From assembly GCF_022698165.1 (NCBI RefSeq), contig NZ_JALDAY010000005.1:372001-436000 (forward strand): a stretch of DNA of 64,000 nucleotides, in the 5' to 3' direction. A program made the position numbers and the translations under genes. Positions 25,201 to 33,228 of the stretch are shown one piece after another. Under the pieces are notes generated by a model, which worked only from the letters and a program-made list of their open reading frames with translations, was not told where the DNA came from and made no database searches. Source of the stretch: Streptomyces cylindrosporus. GTDB lineage: Bacteria > Actinomycetota > Actinomycetes > Streptomycetales > Streptomycetaceae. Every line of letters begins with the position of its first letter. Positions within the stretch are counted from its first letter, which is position 1.

Positions 25201-26083
25201 GGGAGTTCGTCGAGGTCGCCGACGCCCTGGCGGCCGGTGGCGATCTGCCGCAGCACGTACCGGAGGTAGACCCAGATCCCGCCCGTCCGCTCGACGAGGG
25301 ACCGCACCACCGCCCCGCGGTCCGTGCCGGCCCCGTCGAGGCGCGCGCGTATCTCCGGGTCGCCCAGGGCGCGCTCCAGGTAAGCGCGAATGTCGTCGAT
25401 GTTGTGCGCGTCCGACCGGTCGATGCGCAGGACGGAGGAGTCGGGCGGCAGGGCGTGGTCGCTTCCCGTGCGGTACGTGCCGATCACGCGCACCCCGTGC
25501 GGCAGGACCGGCGGCAGGCCCAGGGGAGGCCGTCGTCCGTGCACTCGGCCTCGTCCGCGCCGTCCACGACGATGACGAGCGGGCGGTCGAAATCCGTCGC
25601 ACGTGAGCTCGCGGCGGTGAGCACGGCCTCGAAGCCGCTGGGGGTGTGCACCCACTCGGGCAGCATGCCGCCGGGTGCGAACTCGTCCAGGCCGTACGCG
25701 CAGATCAGCTGGCCGGCGATGTTCTGCAGCGCCACGCGCGCGGACGCGCCCTGTGCGTGCCGTGCGAAGTGGGAGAACCACCCGCGCTCGCGCACCAGCC
25801 AGGCCGCCAGTGCAGTCTTGCCCAGGCCGGCCTCGGACTCGATCCACAAGTAACCCGAGCCGTCCCGCCCGAACCACTCGTCGATCTCGGCGATCAGCCA
25901 CTCCCGGCCGGTGAACGAGTCGAGCGACACCGCGTTGAAGATGCCGAGCGGGCTCTTGACCGCCACGGCCAGCGGGGTCGCCGGGCCCGCGAAGACGGGG
26001 TTGGTCATGACCGGGCCGTGAGCGTCACCGCCGATCGCGACGGCCGCCTGGCCGCCGGCTTGGGTGCTCCTGGACGGCTCCAT
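22299..26083 (-). pseudogene. Frameshifted STAND NTPase with C-terminal helical repeats
   Basis: Very large signal-transduction NTPase, about 1260 residues if repaired. The N-terminal part (26083 to about 25520) has the STAND/NACHT-type lead DSFTGREWLIAEIDEWF, Walker A SEAGLGKTALAAWL (Lys95 when counted from 26101) and Walker B PLVIVVDGADEA. At the four-base C run (25523-25526 on the plus strand as G) one base appears missing. The first frame stops 10 codons later, while the homologous sequence continues in the next frame (LGLPPVLPHGVRVIGTYRTG). The remaining 1070 residues are alpha-helical repeats with recurring LLP..ERRAALAEE-like units. It could be a true frameshift or a homopolymer error. 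No effector domain is recognised; a defence role is only a possibility. Confidence 0.75.
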
Positions 26084-26159
26084 GCTCCATCCACCCCCCA
26101 TGTCTCACTTCGGCCTGGCACTTTAACAACGGCCGCGGACAAGGCAGGTTGACCGGCTG

Positions 26160-27056
26160 TCAGACCGTAAAGGGCCGCCCGGTGATGACGGCCGCGATCG
26201 TCGTCCCGCGCGGGAACGCGCCCTCGTCCGCGAGGGCGACGAGTCCGTAAAGCAACTTGGCGACATACAGGCGCTCCACCTCCACCCCGTGACGGTCCTC
26301 GAAATCGTCGGCGAAGGAGGTGAGTTCGGCGGGTACGCGCGCGTAGCCGCCGAAATGGAAGCGGTCGTCCAGGGTCCAGTCGCCGCTCGGGGCGCCGAAG
26401 GCCTGGTTCTGCAGAGCCCTTATGTCGGCGGTCAGGAAGCCGCCCTTGAGGACCGGTATCCCCAGGGCGCGCTGTCCAGCGGCGAGGCCCGCGGCCAGGC
26501 CCGCGAGGGTGCCGCCGGTGCCGCAGGCCAGGGCGACGACATCGGCCTGCCCGCGCAGTTCCTCGCCCAGGGCCCGGCAGCCGCGTACCGCCTCCGCGTT
26601 GCTGCCGCCCTCCGGGACGACGTGCGCGTCCTCCGTGCCGGTCTCGCGCAGCACGCGCGCGAGGACGTCCGGTTCGGTCTTGCGGCGGTACGTCGACCTG
26701 TCGACGAAGTGCAGTCGCATGCCGTCGGCGGCGCACCGGGCGAGGGAGGGGTTGAGGGGACGGTCGGCGAGTTCCTGGCCGCGCACCACGCCGACCGTGG
26801 GCAGGCCGAGGAGGCGGCCCGCGGCGGCGGTGGCGCGCAGGTGGTTGGAGTAGGCGCCGCCGAAGGTCAGGACCGTACGGCCGTCCGCGGCGGCCAGGTT
26901 GGGCGCGAGCTTGCGCCACTTGTTGCCGATCAGGTCCGGGTGGATGAGGTCGTCGCGCTTGAGGAGGAGGCGGAGGCCGTGGCGGGCGAAGCGGTCGTCC
27001 GGCACTTCCTGCAAGGGGGAGGGGAGGCGGGGGCGCAGGGTGTCGAGGACGGTCAC
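26160..27056 (-). CDS. PLP-dependent D-cysteine desulfhydrase / ACC deaminase-family enzyme
   Basis: A 298-residue fold-type II PLP enzyme. The PLP-binding lysine is Lys46 in LIGNKWRKL. The Asn of GGAYSNHLRA (about 66-75) and the glycine loop ACGTGGTLAG (about 177-186) are present. It resembles D-cysteine desulfhydrase/1-aminocyclopropane-1-carboxylate deaminase, and which reaction it catalyses cannot be decided by eye. The start is GTG 27056. It is on the same strand as the STAND gene but 77 bp upstream of it, probably a separate function. Confidence 0.88.
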   Translation of the reverse strand: MTVLDTLRPRLPSPLQEVPDDRFARHGLRLLLKRDDLIHPDLIGNKWRKLAPNLAAADGRTVLTFGGAYSNHLRATAAAGRLLGLPTVGVVRGQELADRPLNPSLARCAADGMRLHFVDRSTYRRKTEPDVLARVLRETGTEDAHVVPEGGSNAEAVRGCRALGEELRGQADVVALACGTGGTLAGLAAGLAAGQRALGIPVLKGGFLTADIRALQNQAFGAPSGDWTLDDRFHFGGYARVPAELTSFADDFEDRHGVEVERLYVAKLLYGLVALADEGAFPRGTTIAAVITGRPFTV

Positions 27057-27130
27057 GGGTCCATTGTCGCCTCGTACGTCATTTCAGGCGGTCCGGGAAC
27101 CCTTCGTCACCTCGGCGGTCCGGGAGCCCC

Positions 27131-27721
27131 TCACTTCAGGCGGTCCCGGACCCGCTCGCGCAGCCACGCCATCGTGAAGCCGCGCGGGTCCACCTTGCCC
27201 GGCTGCCACTCCAGGTGCCCGATCACCGAGCGTTCCGTCCAGCCGTGGTGCCGGCACACTGCGGCCGCCGCCTTCTCGATCGCCGCCAACTGGGCCTCGG
27301 GCCACGGGTCCTCGCCGTCGCCGAGGTTCTCGCACTCGAAGCCGTAGAAGTGGCGGTTGCCGTCGGTGTTCGCCTCGTTGTCCGGTGGCAGTGCCTTCTC
27401 GGCGATCACCGCGCGCAGCACGTCGTCGTCGCCGAGGCCCGCGTGGTTGGCGCGGCCGTAGCCGACCAGGTGGACGGTGCCGTCCTTGGTGATCACGCCG
27501 TGGCAGAGCGGGCCGGGCAGGCCCGGGTAGCCGTCGCGGCAGATGTCGACGGTGCGGTCGGCGCCGCTGGTCACCGTGTGGTGGATCATGACCCCGTGCA
27601 CCGGGCCCCAGGGCCCCTTGTGGTTGCGGTTGTGATGCTCCCAGTCGCCGACCTCGACGACGGTGAGTCCCTCCGCCCTGAGACCGTCCAGGAAACTGCC
27701 CGCGGGCATGGGTGAGGCCAT
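27131..27721 (-). CDS. N-acetylmuramoyl-L-alanine amidase (Amidase_2)
   Basis: A 196-residue zinc amidase that would cut the bond between MurNAc and L-Ala in peptidoglycan. The zinc and catalytic residues are seen in VMIHHTVT (His47), GHLEW (His169) and GKVDPRG (Lys176, Asp178). No signal peptide is present in the protein starting at ATG 27721, which has GAAGGAG upstream; this resembles phage-type lysins or recycling enzymes. Longer reading upstream is not supported by a Shine-Dalgarno. It is divergent from eshA. Confidence 0.9.
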   Translation of the reverse strand: MASPMPAGSFLDGLRAEGLTVVEVGDWEHHNRNHKGPWGPVHGVMIHHTVTSGADRTVDICRDGYPGLPGPLCHGVITKDGTVHLVGYGRANHAGLGDDDVLRAVIAEKALPPDNEANTDGNRHFYGFECENLGDGEDPWPEAQLAAIEKAAAAVCRHHGWTERSVIGHLEWQPGKVDPRGFTMAWLRERVRDRLK

Positions 27722-28029
27722 GACCGGCTCCTTCGCACCGTGCCGACGGCCGCCCGACGCGACCGTCCGTGCCGGGAGTTGTACCGAAAGTAAGCAGTCG
27801 GTCACACATTGTCGTCGGCGGGAGCGAGCGGATCCGGCCACCGCGGACCCGGCTCCCGCCCGCTGGACGTTCGACGGAAATCGCGCATCTGCCCCGTCCC
27901 GCCGTGATCCATTCCCGCTCTTTCGGGTAATAGCACCGGCACGCTCCGTGATGGAAGGGTTGTCCGTGCAGATCGCGATGCTCCTGCGCACCCAGCGCGC
28001 CGGAGCATGACCGGGAGGGCAATTCTCAT
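27722..28029. promoter_or_regulatory. Amidase-eshA divergent region, 308 bp
   Basis: Gene-free region between two divergent genes. It must contain both promoters, but I cannot fix them. A short frame at 27951-28010 (ATGGAAGGG... to TGA; 19 residues ending LLRTQRAGA) ends 19 bp before eshA and might be a leader peptide; it lacks a clear Shine-Dalgarno. Nothing else stands out. Confidence 0.35.
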
Positions 28030-29436
28030 ATGTCGGTAGGCGAAGAGGTCCGTTCGGAGCAGGGCAAGCCGCAGCAGAGTCTCGGCACGGCCGCCGCGCG
28101 GAACCTGGCCACCACGACCAAGTCCGCACCCCAGATGCAGGAGATCAGCTCCCGCTGGCTGCTGCGCACGCTGCCCTGGGTGAACGTCCAGGGCGGTACG
28201 TACCGGGTGAACCGGCGACTGACGTACGCGGTGGGGGACGGCCGTATCACGTTCGTGAAGACCGGCGACCGGGTCGAGGTCATCCCGGCCGAGCTGGGTG
28301 AGCTGCCCGCGCTGCGTGACTACGAGGACGAGGAGGTGCTGGAGGAGCTCGCCCGGCGCTGCCGGCAGCAGGAGTACGAACCGGGCTCGGTCATCACCTC
28401 GTTCGGCAACCAGACCGACGAGGTCTACCTGCTGGCGCACGGCAGGGTGGAGAAGGTCGGCACCGGCCCGTACGGCGACGACGCGGTCCTCGGCGTGCTC
28501 GCCGACGGCGCCTACTTCGGCGACGCGGCGCTGCTCGACCCGGACGCCATCTGGGAGTACACCGCCCGCGCGGCCACCGCGTGCACCGTGCTGATCCTGT
28601 CCCGCCAGGACGTCGAGCAGGTCGCGGAGCGCTCCGACTCCCTGCGCGAGCACCTCCAGCAGCTGCGCGCGATCCCCGAGCAGCGCACCAACAAGTACGG
28701 CGAGAAGGAGGTCGACCTCGCGGCGGGCCACAGCGGCGAGCCGGACATCCCGCACACCTTCGTCGACTACGACGCCCGGCCCCGCGAGTACGAACTGAGC
28801 ATCGCCCAGACCGTGCTGCGCATCCACTCGCGCGTGGCCGACCTCTACAACCAGCCCATGAACCAGACCGAGCAGCAACTCCGGCTCACCGTCGAGGCGT
28901 TGAAGGAGCGCCAGGAGCACGAGCTGGTCAACAACCGCGAGTTCGGGCTGCTGCACAACTGCGAGTACGACCAGCGGCTCCAGCCGCACGACGGCGTGCC
29001 CAGCCCCGACGACCTGGACGAGCTGCTCAGCCGGCGGCGCGGCACCAAGCTGCTGCTCGCCCACCCGCGCGCGATCTCCGCGATCGGCCGCGAGCTGAAC
29101 AAGCGCGGCCTGGTCCCCGAGACCATCGAGGTGGCCGGCAACCGCATCCCGACCTGGCGCGGTGTGCCGATCTACCCGTGCAACAAGATCCCGGTCACCG
29201 AGGCCCGTACCAGCTCGATCATCGCCATGCGCACCGGCGAGGCCGAGCAGGGCGTCATCGGGCTGCAGCAGGCCGGCATCCCGGACGAGATCGAGCCGAG
29301 CCTGTCCGTGCGCTTCATGGGCATCAACGAACAGGCCATCATCAAGTACCTCGTGACGGCGTACTACTCGGCCGCGGTCCTCGTCCCGGACGCACTCGGC
29401 GTCCTGGAGAACGTCGAGATCGGTCGCTGGAGGTGA
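28030..29436 (+). CDS. eshA: Family 2B encapsulin shell protein with cyclic-nucleotide-binding domain (EshA)
   Basis: Self-assembling HK97-fold protein that forms a protein nanocompartment, 468 residues. The N-terminal part has the family 2 arm and LATTTKSAPQMQEISSRW (about 26-43). A cyclic-nucleotide-binding domain is inserted at about 112-205, with the cassette GAYFGDAALL and ARAAT; FGD stands in place of the usual FGE. The HK97 portion resumes with FVDYDARPREYELS. In Streptomyces EshA is known for effects on development and antibiotic output. The ATG at 28030 has GGGAGGG upstream. The next gene is the probable cargo, 114 bp downstream. Confidence 0.93.
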   Translation: MSVGEEVRSEQGKPQQSLGTAAARNLATTTKSAPQMQEISSRWLLRTLPWVNVQGGTYRVNRRLTYAVGDGRITFVKTGDRVEVIPAELGELPALRDYEDEEVLEELARRCRQQEYEPGSVITSFGNQTDEVYLLAHGRVEKVGTGPYGDDAVLGVLADGAYFGDAALLDPDAIWEYTARAATACTVLILSRQDVEQVAERSDSLREHLQQLRAIPEQRTNKYGEKEVDLAAGHSGEPDIPHTFVDYDARPREYELSIAQTVLRIHSRVADLYNQPMNQTEQQLRLTVEALKERQEHELVNNREFGLLHNCEYDQRLQPHDGVPSPDDLDELLSRRRGTKLLLAHPRAISAIGRELNKRGLVPETIEVAGNRIPTWRGVPIYPCNKIPVTEARTSSIIAMRTGEAEQGVIGLQQAGIPDEIEPSLSVRFMGINEQAIIKYLVTAYYSAAVLVPDALGVLENVEIGRWR

Positions 29437-29549
29437 CGTTTCTGCACCTCGGAGCCGTGTCCCCGCCCGCGGGGACGGGTAGACCTCGGTCGTATGCGAC
29501 CGGCCGCAGCGGAAGCGCCACCGTCCGCGGACTGACCGAGGGGGAGCCC

Positions 29550-30638
29550 ATGGCCGAGTTCACGACGGAGGCGAAACCCGCGGCGCCGGACGTCTCCCTG
29601 GACGCGCAGGGGCTCGACGGGCAGGAGGCGACGGCCATCCTGGAGCGCACCCGGGCGTGCGTCGACCCCGAACTGCGCGCTGCGATCGACTCGTTGCCGG
29701 GCTCCATGCGCCGGATCGCGCTCTACCACTTCGGCTGGGAGCACGCCGACGGGACACCGGCGGCGGGCAACGCGGGCAAGGCGATACGGCCCGCGCTCGT
29801 CCTCACCGCGGCCGCCGCGCTCGGCGGGCCGGGGGCGCGCGAGGCGGCCGTACGGGCCGCGGCGGCGGTGGAGCTGGTGCACAACTTCACGTTGCTGCAC
29901 GACGACGTGATGGACCGCGACACCACCCGGCGCCACCGGCCCACCGCCTGGACCGTGTTCGGCGACGCCGATGCGATCCTCGCCGGGGACGCGATGCAGG
30001 CACTGGCCCTCCAGCTGCTCGCCGAGGACCCGCACCCGGCGTCCGGGGCGGCCGCCGCCCGGCTCGCGGCCTGCGTCGTCGAACTGTGCGCCGGACAGCA
30101 CACGGACACCGCGATGGAGCGGCGCGGACCCGCCGAGGTCACCCTCGACGAGGTGCTGACCATGGCCGAGGCGAAGACGGGCGCGTTGCTCGGGTGCGCC
30201 TGTGCGCTGGGCGCGCTGTACGCGGGAGCGGGCGGCGAGGCGGTCGGGGCGATGGACGCGTTCGGCCGGCAGGCCGGGCTCGCCTTCCAGCTCATCGACG
30301 ACGTCATCGGCATATGGGGCGACCCGCTGCGCACCGGCAAGCCGGCCGGGGCGGACCTCGTGGCCCGCAAGAAGTCCCTGCCGGTGGTCGCCGCGCTCAC
30401 CTCGGGCACCCCGGCGGCGGCCGAGCTGGCCGTGCTCTACGAAGCGCCCTACGCCAAGGAGGACCTGGAGCGGACCGCCCTCGCCGTCGAGCGGGCCGGC
30501 GGGCGGGACTGGGCGCAGGTCCAGGCCGCCGACCGGATGGCCCGCGCGATGCAGGAGCTGTCCCGGGCGGTGCCCGACCCGGAGGCGGCGGGCGGACTGC
30601 TCGCCCTCGCGGAGTTCGTGACGCGGCGCAGCAGCTGA
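29550..30638 (+). CDS. Polyprenyl diphosphate synthase, probable encapsulin cargo
   Basis: Trans-isoprenyl diphosphate synthase of 362 residues. Both aspartate-rich motifs are present: DDVMDRD (FARM) near residue 119 and DDVIGIWGD (SARM) near residue 251. The first 45 residues are a disordered, Ala/Pro-rich extension absent from ordinary synthases. In family 2B systems such extensions direct the enzyme into the shell, and polyprenyl transferases are a known cargo class. The ATG at 29550 has GGGGAG upstream. Chain length of the product cannot be told. It is followed by a terminator. Confidence 0.9.
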   Translation: MAEFTTEAKPAAPDVSLDAQGLDGQEATAILERTRACVDPELRAAIDSLPGSMRRIALYHFGWEHADGTPAAGNAGKAIRPALVLTAAAALGGPGAREAAVRAAAAVELVHNFTLLHDDVMDRDTTRRHRPTAWTVFGDADAILAGDAMQALALQLLAEDPHPASGAAAARLAACVVELCAGQHTDTAMERRGPAEVTLDEVLTMAEAKTGALLGCACALGALYAGAGGEAVGAMDAFGRQAGLAFQLIDDVIGIWGDPLRTGKPAGADLVARKKSLPVVAALTSGTPAAAELAVLYEAPYAKEDLERTALAVERAGGRDWAQVQAADRMARAMQELSRAVPDPEAAGGLLALAEFVTRRSS

Positions 30639-30714
30639 GTCCCACCAGTACCCCGGAGCCCACCGGGGCGGCCGTACGGCTCCTGACCCCGTACGCCCGC
30701 CGAGGCTCCGGCGA

Positions 30715-30751
30715 GCGGGTCCCGCACATCCCCACGGTGTGCGGGGCCCGC
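30715..30751 (+). terminator. Terminator after the encapsulin operon
   Basis: A 13-bp stem (30715-30727 with 30739-30751, one T-G wobble) has an 11-nt loop and is followed by TGTTGT. It lies 76 nt after the polyprenyl synthase stop and before the GNAT gene. Confidence 0.75.
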
Positions 30752-30820
30752 TGTTGTCCGCCCTCCGGTTAGGCTCAACCCCCGTACGGACACGGTCGGT
30801 TGAGAGCGAGGAGCAGGCAC

Positions 30821-31414
30821 ATGGGCGTGGCCATCCGGGCGGCGGGCGAAGGCGACAGAGAGCTGGTCGTGCGGCTGCTGGACGAGGCCTTCCAGGACGA
30901 TCCGGTCAGCAACTGGGTCTTCCCGGGCGAGGAGCACCGCCGTACGACCCATCCCGGGCTGATGGCCGCCTTCACCGACATCGTGCTCGCCGCGGGCCGT
31001 GTCGACGTCACCGAGGACGGCAGCGCGTGTGCGCTCTGGCTCTCCGTGCCGGCCGACGCCGGACACGACGACGAAGGGCCCGCCCAGCTCCGGGCCGCGG
31101 TCGACCCCGACAACGAGCGCGTCGAGCTGATCGGCCGGCTCACCGACGGCATCCACCCCACCGGCCGCGCCCACGAGTACCTGTGGATGATCGGCGTCGC
31201 CCCGGACCGCCAGGGCGAGGGCCTCGGCACCGCACTCATCACCCACGTCCTGGACCGCTGCGACCGCGAGTCCCTGCCCGCGTACCTGGAGGCCAGCAAC
31301 GCCCGCAGCCGCGCCTTGTACGAGCGTCTCGGCTTCGAGTTCACCGGCCGGCCCCTCGACCTCCCCGACGGCCCGACCATGTGGCCGATGTGGCGGGAAC
31401 CCCGTACCAGCTAG
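30821..31414 (+). CDS. GNAT-family N-acetyltransferase
   Basis: A 197-residue acetyltransferase. The acetyl-CoA binding motif A is VAPDRQGEGLGTALI (about 131-145) and the C-terminal ASNARSRALYERLGFEFTG is typical for the family. The ATG at 30821 has GAGGAG upstream. The substrate is unknown. Confidence 0.9.
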   Translation: MGVAIRAAGEGDRELVVRLLDEAFQDDPVSNWVFPGEEHRRTTHPGLMAAFTDIVLAAGRVDVTEDGSACALWLSVPADAGHDDEGPAQLRAAVDPDNERVELIGRLTDGIHPTGRAHEYLWMIGVAPDRQGEGLGTALITHVLDRCDRESLPAYLEASNARSRALYERLGFEFTGRPLDLPDGPTMWPMWREPRTS

Positions 31415-31424
31415 GGCCCGTCGC

Positions 31425-31871
31425 TCAGACCTCCAGGCGGTCCAGCCAGGCGTCCTGGCCGTCCGCCAGCGGGGAGGCCAGGGGGAGCGGCTCGAAACGG
31501 CAGTGGAACGTCATGCCGTTGTCGCGCCCCTCGCCCGTCACGTGGTGATCCCACGCGTCCGGGACGTCCGCGTCGGCGTCCACCTCCAGTTCGAAGAAGG
31601 TGGTGTGGCGGGGGAAGAGACGGATCGGGTGCGGGGTGTGCTCCTCGGCGAGGGGGCGCAGCACCCGCACGCACGTCAGCCCGCACTCCTCCGCGACCTC
31701 CCGTAACACCGCCTCTTCCAGGGGTTCTTCGGGAGCCACACCCCCGGCCGGGACGTGCGTGCCGGGCGGCAGGTCCGCGTCGTGGTCGAACACGAGCAGC
31801 TCGACCGGGCGTCCGGCGCGCCGGCGCAGGACGTAGGCGGCCACCCGGACACGTAACGTCTGCTTCCGCAT
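31425..31871 (-). CDS. Nudix hydrolase
   Basis: A 148-residue pyrophosphohydrolase with a complete Nudix box at residues 43-65 (G-x5-E-x7-REVAEECG). It is convergent with the GNAT gene, with a 10-nt gap, and divergent from the RibD-like gene (41 bp). The nucleotide or cofactor substrate is not evident. Confidence 0.9.
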   Translation of the reverse strand: MRKQTLRVRVAAYVLRRRAGRPVELLVFDHDADLPPGTHVPAGGVAPEEPLEEAVLREVAEECGLTCVRVLRPLAEEHTPHPIRLFPRHTTFFELEVDADADVPDAWDHHVTGEGRDNGMTFHCRFEPLPLASPLADGQDAWLDRLEV

Positions 31872-31912
31872 CCCCGCAGCCTAGAGACCCCCACCCACGG
31901 AAAGGCACCGGC

Positions 31913-32497
31913 TTGCGCAAGCTCACCTACTTCGTCGCCTGCTCCATCGACGGCTTCATCGGGGACCCGGGCGGCGACGCCTCGTCCATGTTCGCCTTTC
32001 TGGACGAGGAGTTCCTCGGGTATCTGACCTCGACGTATCCGGAGACCATCGCGGCCCACGCCCGCGAGCCGCTCGGCATCGAAGCGGCCGGCAACCTCCG
32101 CTTCGACACCGTGATCCAGGGCCGTGCCAGCTATCAGCTGGCCCTGGACGCGGGCGTCACCAGCCCATACGCGCACCTGCGCGAGTACGTCGCCTCCCGC
32201 AGCCTGGCCGAGTCGCCCGACCCGCATGTCGAGATCATCGCGGAGAACCTCGTCGAGCGGGTGCGCGAGCTGAAGGCGGAGGACGGCGGGCTCGGCATCT
32301 GGCTGTGCGGCGGCTCCCAGGTCGCCGGTGAACTGCTCGACGAGATCGACGAGTTGGTCGTGAAGACGTACCCGCAGGTGTACGGCTCCGGGATGCCGAT
32401 GTTCGGCAGCGGCTTCGCGGTCGCCGACTTCACGCTGGAGTCGGTGCGGACCTTCGGCAACGGAGTCCTGGTGCGTACATACGCGCGCAGGCGCTGA
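31913..32497 (+). CDS. RibD C-terminal / dihydrofolate reductase-like protein
   Basis: A 194-residue protein of the RibD C-terminal domain family (DHFR fold), with RKLTYFVACSIDGFIGD at the N terminus and IWLCGGSQVAGELLDEIDELVVKTYPQVYGSG near the C terminus. It probably reduces a substrate with NADPH. The start is TTG 31913, whose codon 2 onward matches the usual MRKL beginning. There is a weak GGAAAGG upstream. Confidence 0.87.
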   Translation: MRKLTYFVACSIDGFIGDPGGDASSMFAFLDEEFLGYLTSTYPETIAAHAREPLGIEAAGNLRFDTVIQGRASYQLALDAGVTSPYAHLREYVASRSLAESPDPHVEIIAENLVERVRELKAEDGGLGIWLCGGSQVAGELLDEIDELVVKTYPQVYGSGMPMFGSGFAVADFTLESVRTFGNGVLVRTYARRR

Positions 32498-32515
32498 CCG
32501 GCCTACGCTGAGGGC

Positions 32516-32710
32516 ATGGACAGCTCAGAACACGTCTGTCCGGTCTGCGGACAGCCCGTGGCGACGGTCGTCAGACGCCACAAGACGCTGGGCGCGTGGG
32601 TCCCGCGATGGGTGCCCGGCCCGTGCCGCAACCCCGACTGCGAGGCCTACGTCCCGGAGGGTGCCGAGCCCGACGGGCGGCCCGGCGAGACGACCGCGAA
32701 GAATTCCTGA
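32516..32710 (+). CDS. Small zinc-ribbon protein, function unknown
   Basis: A 64-residue protein with CPVCG near the start (Cys8, Cys11) and CRNPDC later (Cys37, Cys42), a four-cysteine zinc-ribbon-like pattern. Trp-rich AWVPRWVPG lies between them. The C-terminal 20 residues are polar and probably disordered. It starts 18 nt after the RibD-like stop. Confidence 0.75.
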   Translation: MDSSEHVCPVCGQPVATVVRRHKTLGAWVPRWVPGPCRNPDCEAYVPEGAEPDGRPGETTAKNS

Positions 32711-32807
32711 ACGGAGTTCCCGAACCCGTGTCGAGAATTCCGGCCCGGCTCCGACGTCCCCTGTGAGCGCCGCCCGCCACGGGCGGCCCGAGCCGAAGGA
32801 GCGAGTC

Positions 32808-33221
32808 ATGAAGTACCTGGTCATGGTCCAGTGCACGCAGGCGGACTACGAGGGCATGCAGGGCAGGGCCAACGCGACCTCACCTGCCTGGACCCAGGAG
32901 GACGTGCAGGCCATGTACGCCTTCATGGGCGCCCTGAACGACGACCTCGCCGAGACCGGCGAGATGATCGACGGACAGGGTCTGGCCGAGCCGGCGAGGA
33001 CCCGGCTGGTCGGCCTGGGTGACGACGGCAAGCCGGTGATCACCGACGGCCCGTACAGCGAGACCAAGGAGCTGCTGGCCGGCTACTGGGTGCTGGACTG
33101 CGCGAGCCTGGAGCGGGTCACCGAGATCGCCGAGCGCATCGTCCAGTGCCCCCTGCCCGCCGGGGCCACCAACTACCCCGTGGTGATCCGGCCCATCGAC
33201 AGCGGTTCCGCGGACGTCTGA
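32808..33221 (+). CDS. DGPF/YCII-domain protein paired with ECF42 sigma factor
   Basis: A 137-residue YCII-like protein with MKYLVMVQCTQADYE at the N terminus and the diagnostic ITDGPYSETKELLAGYWVLD motif (about 83-102). It belongs to the DGPF group, whose genes lie next to ECF42 sigma factors and are controlled by them. The ATG at 32808 has AAGGAG upstream. Its stop lies 7 nt before the sigma factor start, so the two form an operon. Biochemical activity is unknown. Confidence 0.92.
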   Translation: MKYLVMVQCTQADYEGMQGRANATSPAWTQEDVQAMYAFMGALNDDLAETGEMIDGQGLAEPARTRLVGLGDDGKPVITDGPYSETKELLAGYWVLDCASLERVTEIAERIVQCPLPAGATNYPVVIRPIDSGSADV

Positions 33222-33228
33222 GCCGTCC

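Noticed and set aside
25510..25530. Programmed -1 frameshift in the STAND gene
   Set aside because: The site GGC CTC CCC TGG lacks a canonical X-XXY-YYZ slippery heptamer, and I see no obvious downstream pseudoknot. Mutation or homopolymer error is simpler.
27951..28010. 19-residue leader peptide before eshA
   Set aside because: It has no convincing Shine-Dalgarno and no attenuator hairpin. It is mentioned in the region entry only.
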